Source: UBA7672 sp038326205
GTDB lineage: Bacteria > Pseudomonadota > Alphaproteobacteria > Caulobacterales > Hyphomonadaceae
DNA: 64,000 nt
Assembly: GCA_038326205.1 (NCBI GenBank)
Contig: JBBQJV010000001.1
Location: forward strand, 62,001-126,000
Direction: 5' to 3'
In this document: positions 25,322 to 36,247 of the stretch, in pieces
Layout: each line of letters opens with the position of its first letter
Position numbering within the stretch: position 1 is the stretch's first letter
Translations under genes and position numbers: made by a program
Notes under the pieces: generated by a model
Databases searched by the model: none
What the model was told of the DNA's origin: nothing
The model's input: only the letters and a program-made list of their open reading frames with translations

Positions 25322-26053
25322 ATGGAAGCGCTGAGCGTCGCTGCACTCTCCAAATCATTCTATCAGCGCCCCGCTGTTCGCGGCGCGAGCTTTTCCGTTG
25401 CCAGAGGTGAGACGGTTGCTTTCCTCGGACCGAACGGTGCGGGCAAATCCACCACCATGCGGATGATCGCGGGCTTTCTTGTGCCGGATACGGGCGATGC
25501 CTTCATCAATGGCGCATCGATCCTCACCAGCCGGACGCACGCGCAGACATCGCTCGGCTATCTCGCAGAGGGCGCGCCGCTCTATCTCGATCTCTCGGTG
25601 AAAGCGTTCCTGGCTTTCTTGGCGCGTACTCACGGACTGTCGCGCGCGATGACAAAGGAGGCGATTGTGCGGGTTGCGGCGGATGCGGGGATCACGGATG
25701 TGATGGGCGCTCCGATCGAGACTTTGTCGAAGGGCTATCGCCGACGCGTCGCGCTGGCGGGCGCCATCGTGCATGATCCGCCGGTGCTGATCCTAGACGA
25801 ACCCACCGACGGGCTTGATCCCAACCAGAAAATCCTGATGCGCGCGCTGATCAAGCGCATGGCGCAGACCAAGGCGATCCTGATCTCGACGCATCAACTG
25901 GATGAGGTCGAGGCAATGTGTTCGCGCGTGGTGTTGATTGATCGGGGCGAGATCGTGACCGACACCACGCTGGCCGGGCTGGCCGCGCGCACGCCGTCCG
26001 GGCGATTGGACGATGCATTCCATGCGCTGACGCGTACGGAGAAAGCAGCGTGA
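25322..26053 (+). CDS. ABC transporter ATP-binding protein, GldA/NosF-like
   Basis: 243 residues, first gene of a four-gene operon. Walker A GPNGAGKSTT (about 36-45), Q-loop near TSLGYLAEG, signature LSKGYRRRVALAGA, Walker B VLILDEPTDGLDP and the switch His in ISTHQLDEV. The short form and the partners (ABC-2 permease, then an auxiliary protein with a large extracytoplasmic domain, then DUF4340) match transporters related to GldAFG of Bacteroidetes gliding systems, which also occur in non-gliding Proteobacteria. The substrate is unknown. Confidence 0.92.
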   Translation: MEALSVAALSKSFYQRPAVRGASFSVARGETVAFLGPNGAGKSTTMRMIAGFLVPDTGDAFINGASILTSRTHAQTSLGYLAEGAPLYLDLSVKAFLAFLARTHGLSRAMTKEAIVRVAADAGITDVMGAPIETLSKGYRRRVALAGAIVHDPPVLILDEPTDGLDPNQKILMRALIKRMAQTKAILISTHQLDEVEAMCSRVVLIDRGEIVTDTTLAGLAARTPSGRLDDAFHALTRTEKAA

Positions 26054-26808
26054 TCGCGGACCTGATCGCGGATGCGAAGCCGGCGTTCAACACGATGCGC
26101 GCGATCTATCTGCGCGAGCTGGCAGCCTACTTCCTGACGCCGCTCGCCTATGTGTTCATGACGATCTTCCTGATCGCGCTCGGCGCCTTCACGTTCGAGA
26201 TCGGCCGCTTCTTCGAGACGAATCGGGCAGACCTCTCACCCTTCTTCCTCTTTCACCCCTGGCTCTATCTCGTCTTCCTGCCGGCCATTGCGATGCGGTT
26301 GTGGGCTGATGAGGCGAGGGGGGGAACGCTAGAATTGTTGCTCACCCTGCCAGCACCGACATGGTCGCTGGTGCTGGGCAAGTTTCTTGCGGCGTGGACT
26401 GTCGCCGGTGCGGCGCTGGTGCTGACGCTGCCGATGTGGATTTCGGTCAACTGGCTCGGCGCGCCTGACAATTCTGCTATCGCGCTGGGTTATCTGCTGA
26501 GTTTCCTGATGGCGGGGAGCTATGTGGCCATAGCGTGCGCGATGTCGGCGGCGGCGGGCAATCAGGTCGTAGCTTTCGTGCTGTCAGTGGCTGTTGGATT
26601 CCTGTTCACGGCAGCGGGCCTGCCGATCGTGGGCAATGCGCTGGGACCGGTGGGGGCCGATATGCTGGCGTCGTTCTCGCTGCTCACGCATTTCGAGGCG
26701 GCGCAGCGCGGCGTGCTCGAACTTCGGTCGCTGGTTTTCTATCTTGGCTTCATCGGCCTGTGGCTCACGTTCAACGCGGTATGGGTCAGCGGGCGGAAGG
26801 GCGGATGA
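26050..26808 (+). CDS. ABC-2 type permease, GldF-like
   Basis: 252 residues with about six transmembrane helices. The N-terminus MRAIYLRELAAYFLTPLAYVF, read from residue 17, is typical of GldF-like permeases, as are FLFHPWLYLVFLPAIAMRLW, DEARGGTLELLLTLPAPTW and VLGKFLAAWTV. It starts 4 bp inside the ATPase gene (GTGA overlap) and ends 4 bp inside the next gene, so the operon is translationally coupled. It would form the membrane channel for the ATPase. Confidence 0.9.
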   Translation: MIADLIADAKPAFNTMRAIYLRELAAYFLTPLAYVFMTIFLIALGAFTFEIGRFFETNRADLSPFFLFHPWLYLVFLPAIAMRLWADEARGGTLELLLTLPAPTWSLVLGKFLAAWTVAGAALVLTLPMWISVNWLGAPDNSAIALGYLLSFLMAGSYVAIACAMSAAAGNQVVAFVLSVAVGFLFTAAGLPIVGNALGPVGADMLASFSLLTHFEAAQRGVLELRSLVFYLGFIGLWLTFNAVWVSGRKGG

Positions 26809-28670
26809 AGATGCGCCGTAGCCACTACGCCATTCTGGTTAGCCTGGCCGCCGCAGCGATTTTTGTGGGGCTGAACCTTGCTGCGTGGCGTTGGCTACCT
26901 GGCGCGCGCGCCGATTTCACCGCCAATGGCCTCTATACGCTATCGACCTCGGCCAAGCGCGTAGTGCAGCGCCTGATCGAACCGGTGGAAATCGAGTTCG
27001 TCTATTCGCGTGATGTTGGCGCGCAGTATCCGGTGATCCGCGCACATGCCGATCGCGTGCGGCAGTTGATGGCGGAGATCGCAGCCCAGAGCGATGGCCG
27101 CGTAAAAGTGCACGAAGTGCAGCCCGAGCCGTTTTCCGACGATGAGGATCGCATTGTCGCCGCCGGGCTGACGCCGGGGCCAACAAACAGCGGCGAGCCG
27201 CTCTATTTCGGCGTCATCGGCCACAACACCTCAGCCGACGTGATCGCGATTCCCTATCTCGGCCCGGAACGCGACGCGCTTCTGGAATACGAGCTGGTGC
27301 GCCTTATCTCGCAGCTCGACGATCCGTCACCGCCGAAGGTCGCGGTGCTGTCGTCCCTACTGCCTTATCAGTTGCAGCCGTCAGAGGCCGGATCGGCTTT
27401 CATTCTGCGCGAGGGCGGACGCGCCTACGATATCAGCATCGTACCGCAGGACTTTCGCGCGCTGCCTCCCGGCGCCGATGTCCTCCTGATGGTGCATCCG
27501 CCAGCGCTCGACGAATGGCAGTCCTACGTTATCGACCAGTTCCTCGTACATGAGGGGGCAGCGCTCATTGCCATTGATCCGGTTTCGCGCAGCGCCCTCG
27601 CGCAACGTGACAACACGCCGGCAGCCTCCTCGCTCGGCCGCATCGGGCGGATGCTGGGCCTCAGCGACGACCCCGAGACGGTGGCCGATGAGACGCTCGC
27701 GCTGCCGGTCAATGTCGACATTGGCGGCGGGCGCACGATGCAGGTCGGTCAGCCGCTGTTTCCAGCGCCGCCGCCTGCGCTGATGTCGCGTGTCGACGTG
27801 ATCACGTCTGACCTGTCGCGGCCGATCAATTTTGGCGCTCCGGGGCGGCTTCTGCTGACCCCGCCCGTGGGAGTGACCGTAGAGCCGCTGATCCAGTCGA
27901 GCGCGAAAGCCGCACTGATACCCTCACAGCTCGCAATGACCGACCCCCAACCGCGCGCGGTGATGGACGCCTACCAGCCGATCGGCGCGCAGCAGGTGCT
28001 GGCGGCGCGGGTGTCGGGTAGGTTTCTCTCGACCTTCACAGAGCCGCCCCGACCGCAGGTCGACGATGACCCGGTGGTGGCGGAACTGCGCCGCCAGGAA
28101 CTGGCGCGGATGCCGCCTTACGCATCGCAGTCGGCGCGTTCGGGCGACGTCATCCTTGTCGCCGACACGGACATGTTCGACGACAGTTTCTATGTGCATC
28201 CGCAGACGCGGACGCCGCTGGCGGATAATGCGGCCTTCGTGCTCAACGCGCTCGACAATCTCGGCGGTGATCCGGCCCTGACCGAGTTGCGCTCGCGAGC
28301 GCCGGCCGCGCGGCCGATGAAGCGTATCGATGATCTGCGCGAGGCGGCGCGGACGCGACTCTTCGCCGAACAGAAGCGACTTGAGGATGTTCTCAAGGGC
28401 GCCGAAGGAAAGCTGCAGGCGGTGGAATCGCGACGCGCGAGTGGTGTTGCCTCTACGCCCGACGAGCTGGCGGAGATCGGACAATACCGCACCGAAGCTG
28501 CGGACGCGCGACGGCAGCTGCGCGGCGTCGAGCGCGAGTTCAGGCGAGACATTGATGCGCTTGAAGCGTGGATGATGTTCCTGAACGTCTGGCTGCCGCC
28601 CATCCTTGTGGCGCTGGTGGGTCTTGGCGTTTTCGCATGGCGCAGCCGTCGCCGGGGAGGCGTCGCATGA
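26805..28670 (+). CDS. GldG-like ABC transporter auxiliary protein
   Basis: 621 residues. An N-terminal membrane helix (about 8-25) is followed by NGLYTLSTSAKRVVQRLIEPVEIEFVYS, read here as the start of the ABC_transp_aux domain, which has a Rossmann-like region with VAVLSSLLPYQLQ and DVLLMVHPPALDEWQSYVIDQFL. A coiled coil (about 515-590: AEQKRLEDVLKGAEGKLQAV and onward) leads to a last membrane helix WLPPILVALVGLGVFAW and an Arg-rich tail. Both ends are in the membrane and the bulk is periplasmic. ATG 26805 overlaps the permease stop; the frame open from 26535 is a shadow of the permease gene. Confidence 0.88.
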   Translation: MKMRRSHYAILVSLAAAAIFVGLNLAAWRWLPGARADFTANGLYTLSTSAKRVVQRLIEPVEIEFVYSRDVGAQYPVIRAHADRVRQLMAEIAAQSDGRVKVHEVQPEPFSDDEDRIVAAGLTPGPTNSGEPLYFGVIGHNTSADVIAIPYLGPERDALLEYELVRLISQLDDPSPPKVAVLSSLLPYQLQPSEAGSAFILREGGRAYDISIVPQDFRALPPGADVLLMVHPPALDEWQSYVIDQFLVHEGAALIAIDPVSRSALAQRDNTPAASSLGRIGRMLGLSDDPETVADETLALPVNVDIGGGRTMQVGQPLFPAPPPALMSRVDVITSDLSRPINFGAPGRLLLTPPVGVTVEPLIQSSAKAALIPSQLAMTDPQPRAVMDAYQPIGAQQVLAARVSGRFLSTFTEPPRPQVDDDPVVAELRRQELARMPPYASQSARSGDVILVADTDMFDDSFYVHPQTRTPLADNAAFVLNALDNLGGDPALTELRSRAPAARPMKRIDDLREAARTRLFAEQKRLEDVLKGAEGKLQAVESRRASGVASTPDELAEIGQYRTEAADARRQLRGVEREFRRDIDALEAWMMFLNVWLPPILVALVGLGVFAWRSRRRGGVA

Positions 28671-29671
28671 GCAAACCGTCGGGCAAGACGCTGCTCATCC
28701 TGGGGGGCGTGTCGGCCCTGTCGCTGGTGCTGGGCGCTGTCGCCTGGATGCCGCCGGCGGATGAACGGGTGCGTTCGGAGGTCGGACGACAGGTCTTGCC
28801 TGCGTTTGACTCCAAGACCGGTCTGGTCGGCATGGTGACGGTGACGACGGGCGAGGAGACCTATCACATCGTGCGCAGACCGCAGGGCTGGGCGGTGGCG
28901 GAGAAGGGCGGCTATCCTGTCACGGACGCCAAGATGCAGGAGCTGACCGAAGCGCTCTCCCACATCACCTATGCGAAAGCGATGACGCGGGATGATCGCA
29001 AGTTCGATCGCATCGGCCTCGGCGATCCGACGCAGGGCGGCACGGGCGCGTTGCTGGAAGTCAGTGACGGTGAGGGCAATGATTTCGCCAAGCTGCTGGT
29101 GGGCTATCGCGACGGGCAGTCCTATGTCCGCAAGCCGGACGACTTGCAGGCCTGGGCCGTTGGCAATGGTGTGCTGCCGCCATTGCAGCGCGCTTCGGCG
29201 TGGCTTGATCTCGACGTGGTGCGGATCGCCGCGGGCAATATTGCAGGCGCTGATGTCAGGCCATCCGAAGGTCCGTCCTACAGGCTGCAGAGCACCGGCA
29301 CGGGTGTCTTTGCGCTCGCGCCGCCGCACGACAGGCGCATGGTGTTTGCAGCCTTGGGTCCGAAGATGGTGGCCGAAGCGCTGACGCGTCTGGCGCCGAC
29401 CGATGTTGCGCCGTCAGCGCGGGTCGCAGTGGGCGCCCCCGTGGCTGAGCATGTGACGCGACTTTCGTCGGGTGTCGCCATCGTGGTGCGCTGCTGGCGC
29501 ATGAAGGATCGCGGCTGGGTTACAGTGAGTGCGGCAACTGCCGAAGCTGCATCACCCGAAGCGCTGACGCTGGCGGAGGCGATCAACGCCAAGACTGCGC
29601 CATGGGCGTTTGCGCTGACAGAGCTGGACTGGGGGGCGTTCGCGACGCCGCTGAATGTGCTCGCCGAGTAG
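28667..29671 (+). CDS. DUF4340 domain protein of the Gld-type ABC operon
   Basis: 334 residues. One N-terminal membrane helix (LLILGGVSALSLVLGAVAW) anchors a periplasmic DUF4340 domain with repeated beta-rich segments: VTTGEETYHIVRRPQGWAVA (20 residues), GGYPVTDAKMQELTEALSHI, DRIGLGDPTQGG and WAVGNGVLPPLQRASAWLDL. DUF4340 proteins accompany GldG-like proteins in many genomes; their exact job is unknown. ATG 28667 overlaps the previous stop codon by 4 bp, making it the last gene of the operon. Confidence 0.87.
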   Translation: MSKPSGKTLLILGGVSALSLVLGAVAWMPPADERVRSEVGRQVLPAFDSKTGLVGMVTVTTGEETYHIVRRPQGWAVAEKGGYPVTDAKMQELTEALSHITYAKAMTRDDRKFDRIGLGDPTQGGTGALLEVSDGEGNDFAKLLVGYRDGQSYVRKPDDLQAWAVGNGVLPPLQRASAWLDLDVVRIAAGNIAGADVRPSEGPSYRLQSTGTGVFALAPPHDRRMVFAALGPKMVAEALTRLAPTDVAPSARVAVGAPVAEHVTRLSSGVAIVVRCWRMKDRGWVTVSAATAEAASPEALTLAEAINAKTAPWAFALTELDWGAFATPLNVLAE

Positions 29672-29697
29672 TGGGCTCGCCCGATAGCGCCTTCAGT

Positions 29698-29819
29698 CGG
29701 ATCGGCTGAGGTGGAATCGCCTACGGCGTTCCACCGAAGGCGTGAATCCAACTCGTAACAAGAAATCTAGAGCGCATACTGCCACGCAGCCGCTTCCACA
29801 AAAGCTGATCGCGCTCTAG
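29698..29819 (-). repeat. Dispersed intergenic repeat, copy 2 (inverted relative to copy 1)
   Basis: On the minus strand it begins CTAGAGCGC at 29819, has GCGCTCTAG about 53 bp on, then GGATTCACGCCTTCGGTGG, and ends CCTCAGCCGATCCG. It matches 22655-22777 throughout. Its first bases overlap the DUF1223 stop codon (TAG, 29818-29816), so the repeat supplies that stop. It fills most of the gap between the ABC operon and the DUF1223 gene. Confidence 0.75.
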
Positions 29820-30538
29820 CGCTTCTGCACGACGCCGAGGATCAGGCCTTCGGAGCCTTCCTTCTGCACCATGACAACACAACCTTCCGGGCATTTGACC
29901 GGGAAGCGCTGTACGCCACCTGTCCATTCGCCGACCTGCTCGAGCTTGGTGACAAGGTTCCAGTAGGTCATCGGCTTGCCCTTGTTGGCGCCGCCGCCGG
30001 GCGTCACCTTGGTCGGGCCGGGATGGAAGTGCGCGACGATGATACCTGCTTTCTCGACCTTGTCGGGCAGGGCGCCAGAGACGACGACGAGATCCTTCTC
30101 GAAGGCGACGGTGGATGGATACGGGCTGATATCACGGACAGCGAAGCGTTCCTCGATCTGCGCGATGCTGGTGCCGGGACCGTGCATGCGACCTGAATAG
30201 ACGACCTGGGGCGTGTAGGGGCCGCGATAACCAAGGAGACGATTGTAGCGTTTCTGGCGCTCGGTGAACTCGGGTTTTGCGAAGGTGTCATCCCAGCCGA
30301 GATAGTCCCAGATGTTGACCGGATAGGTGATGGCGATCACGTCCGATCGTTCGGCCAGTTTCGCGAGGTTGGCGTTCGCCGCCGGGCAGTTGCCGCAGCC
30401 CTGACTGGAGAAGAGTTCCATGACCACGGGACGCAACGCGTGCTCGGGCACATTCATGCCGCCGCGCTGACCCAGCGCGGACGGGGCAACCGCGAATGCG
30501 ATAAACGCGGAGACAACGATTGCGAGAAGAGCCTTCAT
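29816..30538 (-). CDS. DUF1223 thioredoxin-like exported protein
   Basis: 240 residues with a signal peptide (cleavage near ALGQ). The domain carries VVMELFSSQGCGNCPAANAN with a Cys-x-x-Cys pair (Cys48, Cys51) as in DUF1223, a secreted family with a thioredoxin-like fold. Further family landmarks are YPVNIWDYLGWDDTFAKPEF, TPQVVYSGR and a paired Cys in KCPEGCVVMVQ near the end. A periplasmic redox role is inferred, not shown. Its stop codon lies within a dispersed repeat, so the native C-terminus may have been changed. Confidence 0.88.
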   Translation of the reverse strand: MKALLAIVVSAFIAFAVAPSALGQRGGMNVPEHALRPVVMELFSSQGCGNCPAANANLAKLAERSDVIAITYPVNIWDYLGWDDTFAKPEFTERQKRYNRLLGYRGPYTPQVVYSGRMHGPGTSIAQIEERFAVRDISPYPSTVAFEKDLVVVSGALPDKVEKAGIIVAHFHPGPTKVTPGGGANKGKPMTYWNLVTKLEQVGEWTGGVQRFPVKCPEGCVVMVQKEGSEGLILGVVQKR

Positions 30539-30608
30539 CAGAACCCGTTATCTCGCGGACACGCCAAACTTCGAATCAAGAGGCTGTGACCCCCCCCATC
30601 ACCCTAGG

Positions 30609-33287
<2,679 letters not shown>

Positions 33288-33406
33288 GCTGGGCGCCTTT
33301 CGGGGCATCGAAATATCGACGTGCGGGAGCCGGCGGCCCCCCGCTCTGGCGGCGTTCGTACAGGACGCCGTTATGGGAAGCAATTGAACCCGAAGGGGTA
33401 AAGGAA

Positions 33407-34033
33407 TTGGCTGGCTCTGGCGCCTCATCACTGGTCCTTGAGGTCGAGAATCTCGCCGCAGCGCGCGGGCTGCGCGTGCTTTTCGAGGGGCTGTCCCTGA
33501 GGCTTGTCGCCGGCGAGGCGCTCGAACTGCGCGGCGCCAACGGCTCCGGCAAATCGACATTGCTTCGCATTCTCGCCGGGTTGACCCGTCCGCATGCTGG
33601 GACTGTGCGGTTTTTTGGGGGGGAGGAGGTGGGGAGGCATTATCTGGGGCACCTTGACGCTGTGAAACCTTCGGAAAATGCCGGGGAGCAGGCGCGATTC
33701 TGGGCTCGTTATTTTGGGCGGGACGCTGAGGCCGCAACGGCGGCGATGAAGCGGGTGGGGCTGTCCAATCGCAGCTCCGTTCCCGGACGGGGGCTGTCGG
33801 CGGGGCAGAAGCGGCGGCTGGCGCTGACCCGGCTGCTGATCGAACCGCGTCCGGTGTGGCTGCTCGATGAGCCGACGGCGGCGCTTGATACCGAGGGGCG
33901 CACGCTGGTGAGTCAGCTTGTCGCGGATCACCGCGCCGCCGGTGGCATGGTGATCGCGGCGGTGCATGGCGATGGTTTTGCCGGATCGCGGGTGCTGGAT
34001 CTGGCGAGCTTGAAGGCCGGGGCAAAAGCGTGA
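33407..34033 (+). CDS. ccmA: Haem exporter ATP-binding protein CcmA
   Basis: 208 residues, first of the cytochrome c maturation genes. CcmA powers release of holo-CcmE from CcmCD. Walker A GANGSGKSTLL, YLGHLDAVKPSENAGEQARFW (typical of CcmA; split here as YLGHLDAVKP), signature LSAGQKRRLALTRLL, Walker B VWLLDEPTAALD. The start is a TTG codon with GAAGGGG 8 bp upstream. Its stop overlaps the ccmB start by 4 bp. No ccmE, ccmF or ccmH gene lies in this window. Confidence 0.94.
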   Translation: MAGSGASSLVLEVENLAAARGLRVLFEGLSLRLVAGEALELRGANGSGKSTLLRILAGLTRPHAGTVRFFGGEEVGRHYLGHLDAVKPSENAGEQARFWARYFGRDAEAATAAMKRVGLSNRSSVPGRGLSAGQKRRLALTRLLIEPRPVWLLDEPTAALDTEGRTLVSQLVADHRAAGGMVIAAVHGDGFAGSRVLDLASLKAGAKA

Positions 34034-34695
34034 GTGGTTCGTTCTCTGTCTTTGCGCGTGAACTGAAGCTGGCGTGGTCGGGCGGCGGCGGCGCTGCCCT
34101 GCCAGTGGGATTCTTTGCGGCCTCGGCCAGCATGACGCCTTTTGCAGTCGGCTCAGAGACCGCAGCCCTCCAGACGGCGGGGCCGGGGGTGATGTGGATT
34201 GCGCTTGCGCTATCGAGCCTGCTGCCGATGGAGCGGCTGTTCCAGGCCGATCTCGAGGATGGCACGCTGGACGCCTATGCCGGCTCGGGCATCGGCATGG
34301 AGGGCATCGCACTGGCCAAGACGCTGGCCCACTGGATCGCGACCGGCATTCCGCTGGCCGTCGTGGCGCCCGTGCTGTGGATCATGCTGCAAGGCCCTGT
34401 CGAGGCAACAGGTTTGGTAGTGCTGGCCTCGCTGATCGGAACGCTCGCTTTCTTCTTCTTCGGCTCGATCGGAGCAGCGCTCGCTGCGGGGATGCGGAGG
34501 GGCGGGCTGCTGATCGCGCTGGTAACGCTGCCGCTCTATGTGCCGACTATGATCTTCGGGGCGGCAGCGCTTGATGCTGCGGCGGATGGCGCCGACTGGG
34601 TAGGACCCTTGCTGTTGACCGGCTCGGCGGCGCTTTTCGGGGTGGCGACCTCGCCCTTCGGGGCGGCGATGGCATTGAGAACGGCGATCGATTAG
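34030..34695 (+). CDS. ccmB: Haem exporter permease CcmB
   Basis: 221 residues with about six membrane helices. It begins FSVFARELKLAWSGGGGAAL as usual, with MERLFQADLEDGTLDAYAGS in the first loop and TLPLYVPTMIFGAAALDAA near the C-terminus. It forms the membrane part of the CcmAB ABC complex. The start is GTG, overlapping ccmA by 4 bp. Confidence 0.95.
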   Translation: MSGSFSVFARELKLAWSGGGGAALPVGFFAASASMTPFAVGSETAALQTAGPGVMWIALALSSLLPMERLFQADLEDGTLDAYAGSGIGMEGIALAKTLAHWIATGIPLAVVAPVLWIMLQGPVEATGLVVLASLIGTLAFFFFGSIGAALAAGMRRGGLLIALVTLPLYVPTMIFGAAALDAAADGADWVGPLLLTGSAALFGVATSPFGAAMALRTAID

Positions 34696-34812
34696 AGACT
34701 TTGGACTAGAGATTGGGCCGCAGGGCCGTTCCGGAAGTTGTGACCTTGGGACGGCTGGCGGCGTGACAAGACTGCGCGTTCAGCCTGTTGTGGTTTCCGG
34801 AGCCTTTGGCCC

Positions 34813-35544
34813 ATGGCCGTAATGTCCTTCTTCCATAACCCACACCGCTTCATGGCGGGCTCGAAGTGGCCTGCGTGGGGTTTCACGATCCTGGGCATTG
34901 TCCTGATCGTGACCGGGTTCGGCATCGGCTTCTTCCGCACGCCGGAGGATTTCCAGCAGGACGAGCGGGCGCGGATGATGTTCGTGCACGTGCCGGCCAT
35001 GTGGCTGTGCATGTTTTCCTACGCTTTCATGGTCGGGGCGAGTTTCATCTCGTTTGTCTGGCGCCACGCGCTGGCAGACGTCGCCGCCAAATCGGCAGCG
35101 CCGGTCGGCGCGGTCTTCACCGCCGTCGGTCTGATCACGGGCTCGGTCTGGGGTTACACAACGTGGGGCACGTGGTGGGAATGGGGTGATGCTCGGCTGG
35201 TGTCGGTGCTGCTGCTGTTCTTTATTTTCCTCGGCTATATCGCCGTCTGGGAAGCGATGGAAACGCCGCAGAAGGCCGCACGCGCCGCCGCGATCCTCTG
35301 CCTTGTTGGCGCAGTGAACATTCCGATCATCCATTTCTCGGTCGAGTGGTTTGCATCCCTGCATCAGAAGTCGACCTTTATGACGACGGACGCCAAGACG
35401 ACGGCAGAGTTCAAGACCCCAATGTACATCGCAGCGCTGGGCTATCTCGCGCTGTTCGGCGGCCTGACGCTTCTCAACATGCGCGCGGAGATCATGAAAA
35501 CGCGCGCAGATATCTTGTTGCAACGCAAACAGGCGGCTGACTGA
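34813..35544 (+). CDS. ccmC: Haem lyase/transport protein CcmC
   Basis: 243 residues, six membrane helices. CcmC loads haem onto CcmE at the periplasmic face. The tryptophan-rich haem-handling motif is TTWGTWWEWGDARLVSVLLL (20 residues); the usual form is WGTWWVWDARLTS, so this copy has one extra Gly before Asp. Paired His are in RMMFVHVPAMW and NIPIIHFSVEWFASLHQKST. About 117 bp separates it from ccmB. Its stop overlaps the ccmD start by one base. Confidence 0.94.
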   Translation: MAVMSFFHNPHRFMAGSKWPAWGFTILGIVLIVTGFGIGFFRTPEDFQQDERARMMFVHVPAMWLCMFSYAFMVGASFISFVWRHALADVAAKSAAPVGAVFTAVGLITGSVWGYTTWGTWWEWGDARLVSVLLLFFIFLGYIAVWEAMETPQKAARAAAILCLVGAVNIPIIHFSVEWFASLHQKSTFMTTDAKTTAEFKTPMYIAALGYLALFGGLTLLNMRAEIMKTRADILLQRKQAAD

Positions 35545-35699
35545 TGCCCGTGACCGTGGACACTGACTACACCGCCTATGTCGTCTTTGGTTACGCGGTT
35601 GGCGTGATCGGCCTGCTGGGCGTCACGATCTGGACCGTGCTTCGTCTCATCAATGCGCAGCGCAAGCTCGAGCAGGCCGAGAAGGACGATACGCCATGA
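35544..35699 (+). CDS. ccmD: Haem exporter protein CcmD (51 residues)
   Basis: A very small gene reading MPVTVDTDYTAYVVFGYAVG and on through one membrane helix (GVIGLLGVTIWTVLRLI) to a charged tail. This is the CcmD layout: a short N-terminal segment with Tyr, one helix, then a basic/acidic C-terminus that holds CcmE and CcmC together. The start overlaps the ccmC stop (TGATG) and its stop overlaps the ccmG start (ATGA), so its place in the operon supports it strongly. Confidence 0.92.
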   Translation: MPVTVDTDYTAYVVFGYAVGVIGLLGVTIWTVLRLINAQRKLEQAEKDDTP

Positions 35700-36247
35700 A
35701 GCGCTGGTGGGCATTCCTGCCAATTGGCGCGCTGCTTGTAATCTTTGTCGTGGGATTCAGCCTGCTCGCCGGGCCCAAGCCCGCGCCGGCAACTTTCATT
35801 TCGCCGCTGCGTCCCGCGCCGGATTTCGACGTCGTTGGTCTTGATACGCCACAGGTCAAACTGGCGGACTTCAAGGGTCGTCCGGTGCTGGTGAATTTCT
35901 GGGCCACCTGGTGCGGCCCCTGCAAGCTGGAGCATCCGCTTCTGGTTGAAATGCAGAAGCAGGGCGTTGAGATTGTCGGAATACTCTACAAGGACCCGAC
36001 CGGACAGGACGCTGCGCGCGAACTTCTTCTCCGCGAGGGCAATCCGTTTGCCGTGGTGGGTCAGGATCCCACAGGCGATCTCGGCATCGACATGGGGATT
36101 TCGGGCGTACCGGAAAGCTTTCTGATCGACGCCAATGGCCAGATCATCAAGACAAAGCGCAACTACTTCACCGAGCAGGACGTCACCGACTTTGTCGCCG
36201 CCTTCCGCGCCGAACAAGCAAAGTCAGGCAAGACCAGCGGGAGTTAA
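35696..36247 (+). CDS. ccmG: Thiol:disulfide oxidoreductase CcmG/DsbE
   Basis: 183 residues. An N-terminal membrane anchor (FLPIGALLVIFVVGFSLLAG) is followed by a periplasmic thioredoxin fold with the active site NFWATWCGPCKLEHP (Cys73, Cys76), the Gly-rich GVEIVGILYKD and the cis-Pro loop ISGVPESFLID. It keeps apocytochrome c cysteines reduced for haem attachment. It starts inside the ccmD stop and converges with a MarR gene, overlapping by 4 bp. Confidence 0.95.
   Translation: MKRWWAFLPIGALLVIFVVGFSLLAGPKPAPATFISPLRPAPDFDVVGLDTPQVKLADFKGRPVLVNFWATWCGPCKLEHPLLVEMQKQGVEIVGILYKDPTGQDAARELLLREGNPFAVVGQDPTGDLGIDMGISGVPESFLIDANGQIIKTKRNYFTEQDVTDFVAAFRAEQAKSGKTSGS

Noticed and set aside
28190..29329. 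379-codon minus-strand frame opposite the GldG-like and DUF4340 genes
   Set aside because: Antisense shadow with Arg/His-rich low-complexity translation.
33288..34265. Long N-terminal extension of the aconitase frame
   Set aside because: It is antisense to ccmA and ccmB, is Pro/Arg/Ser-rich and has no family similarity; AcnA of normal length starts at 33287.
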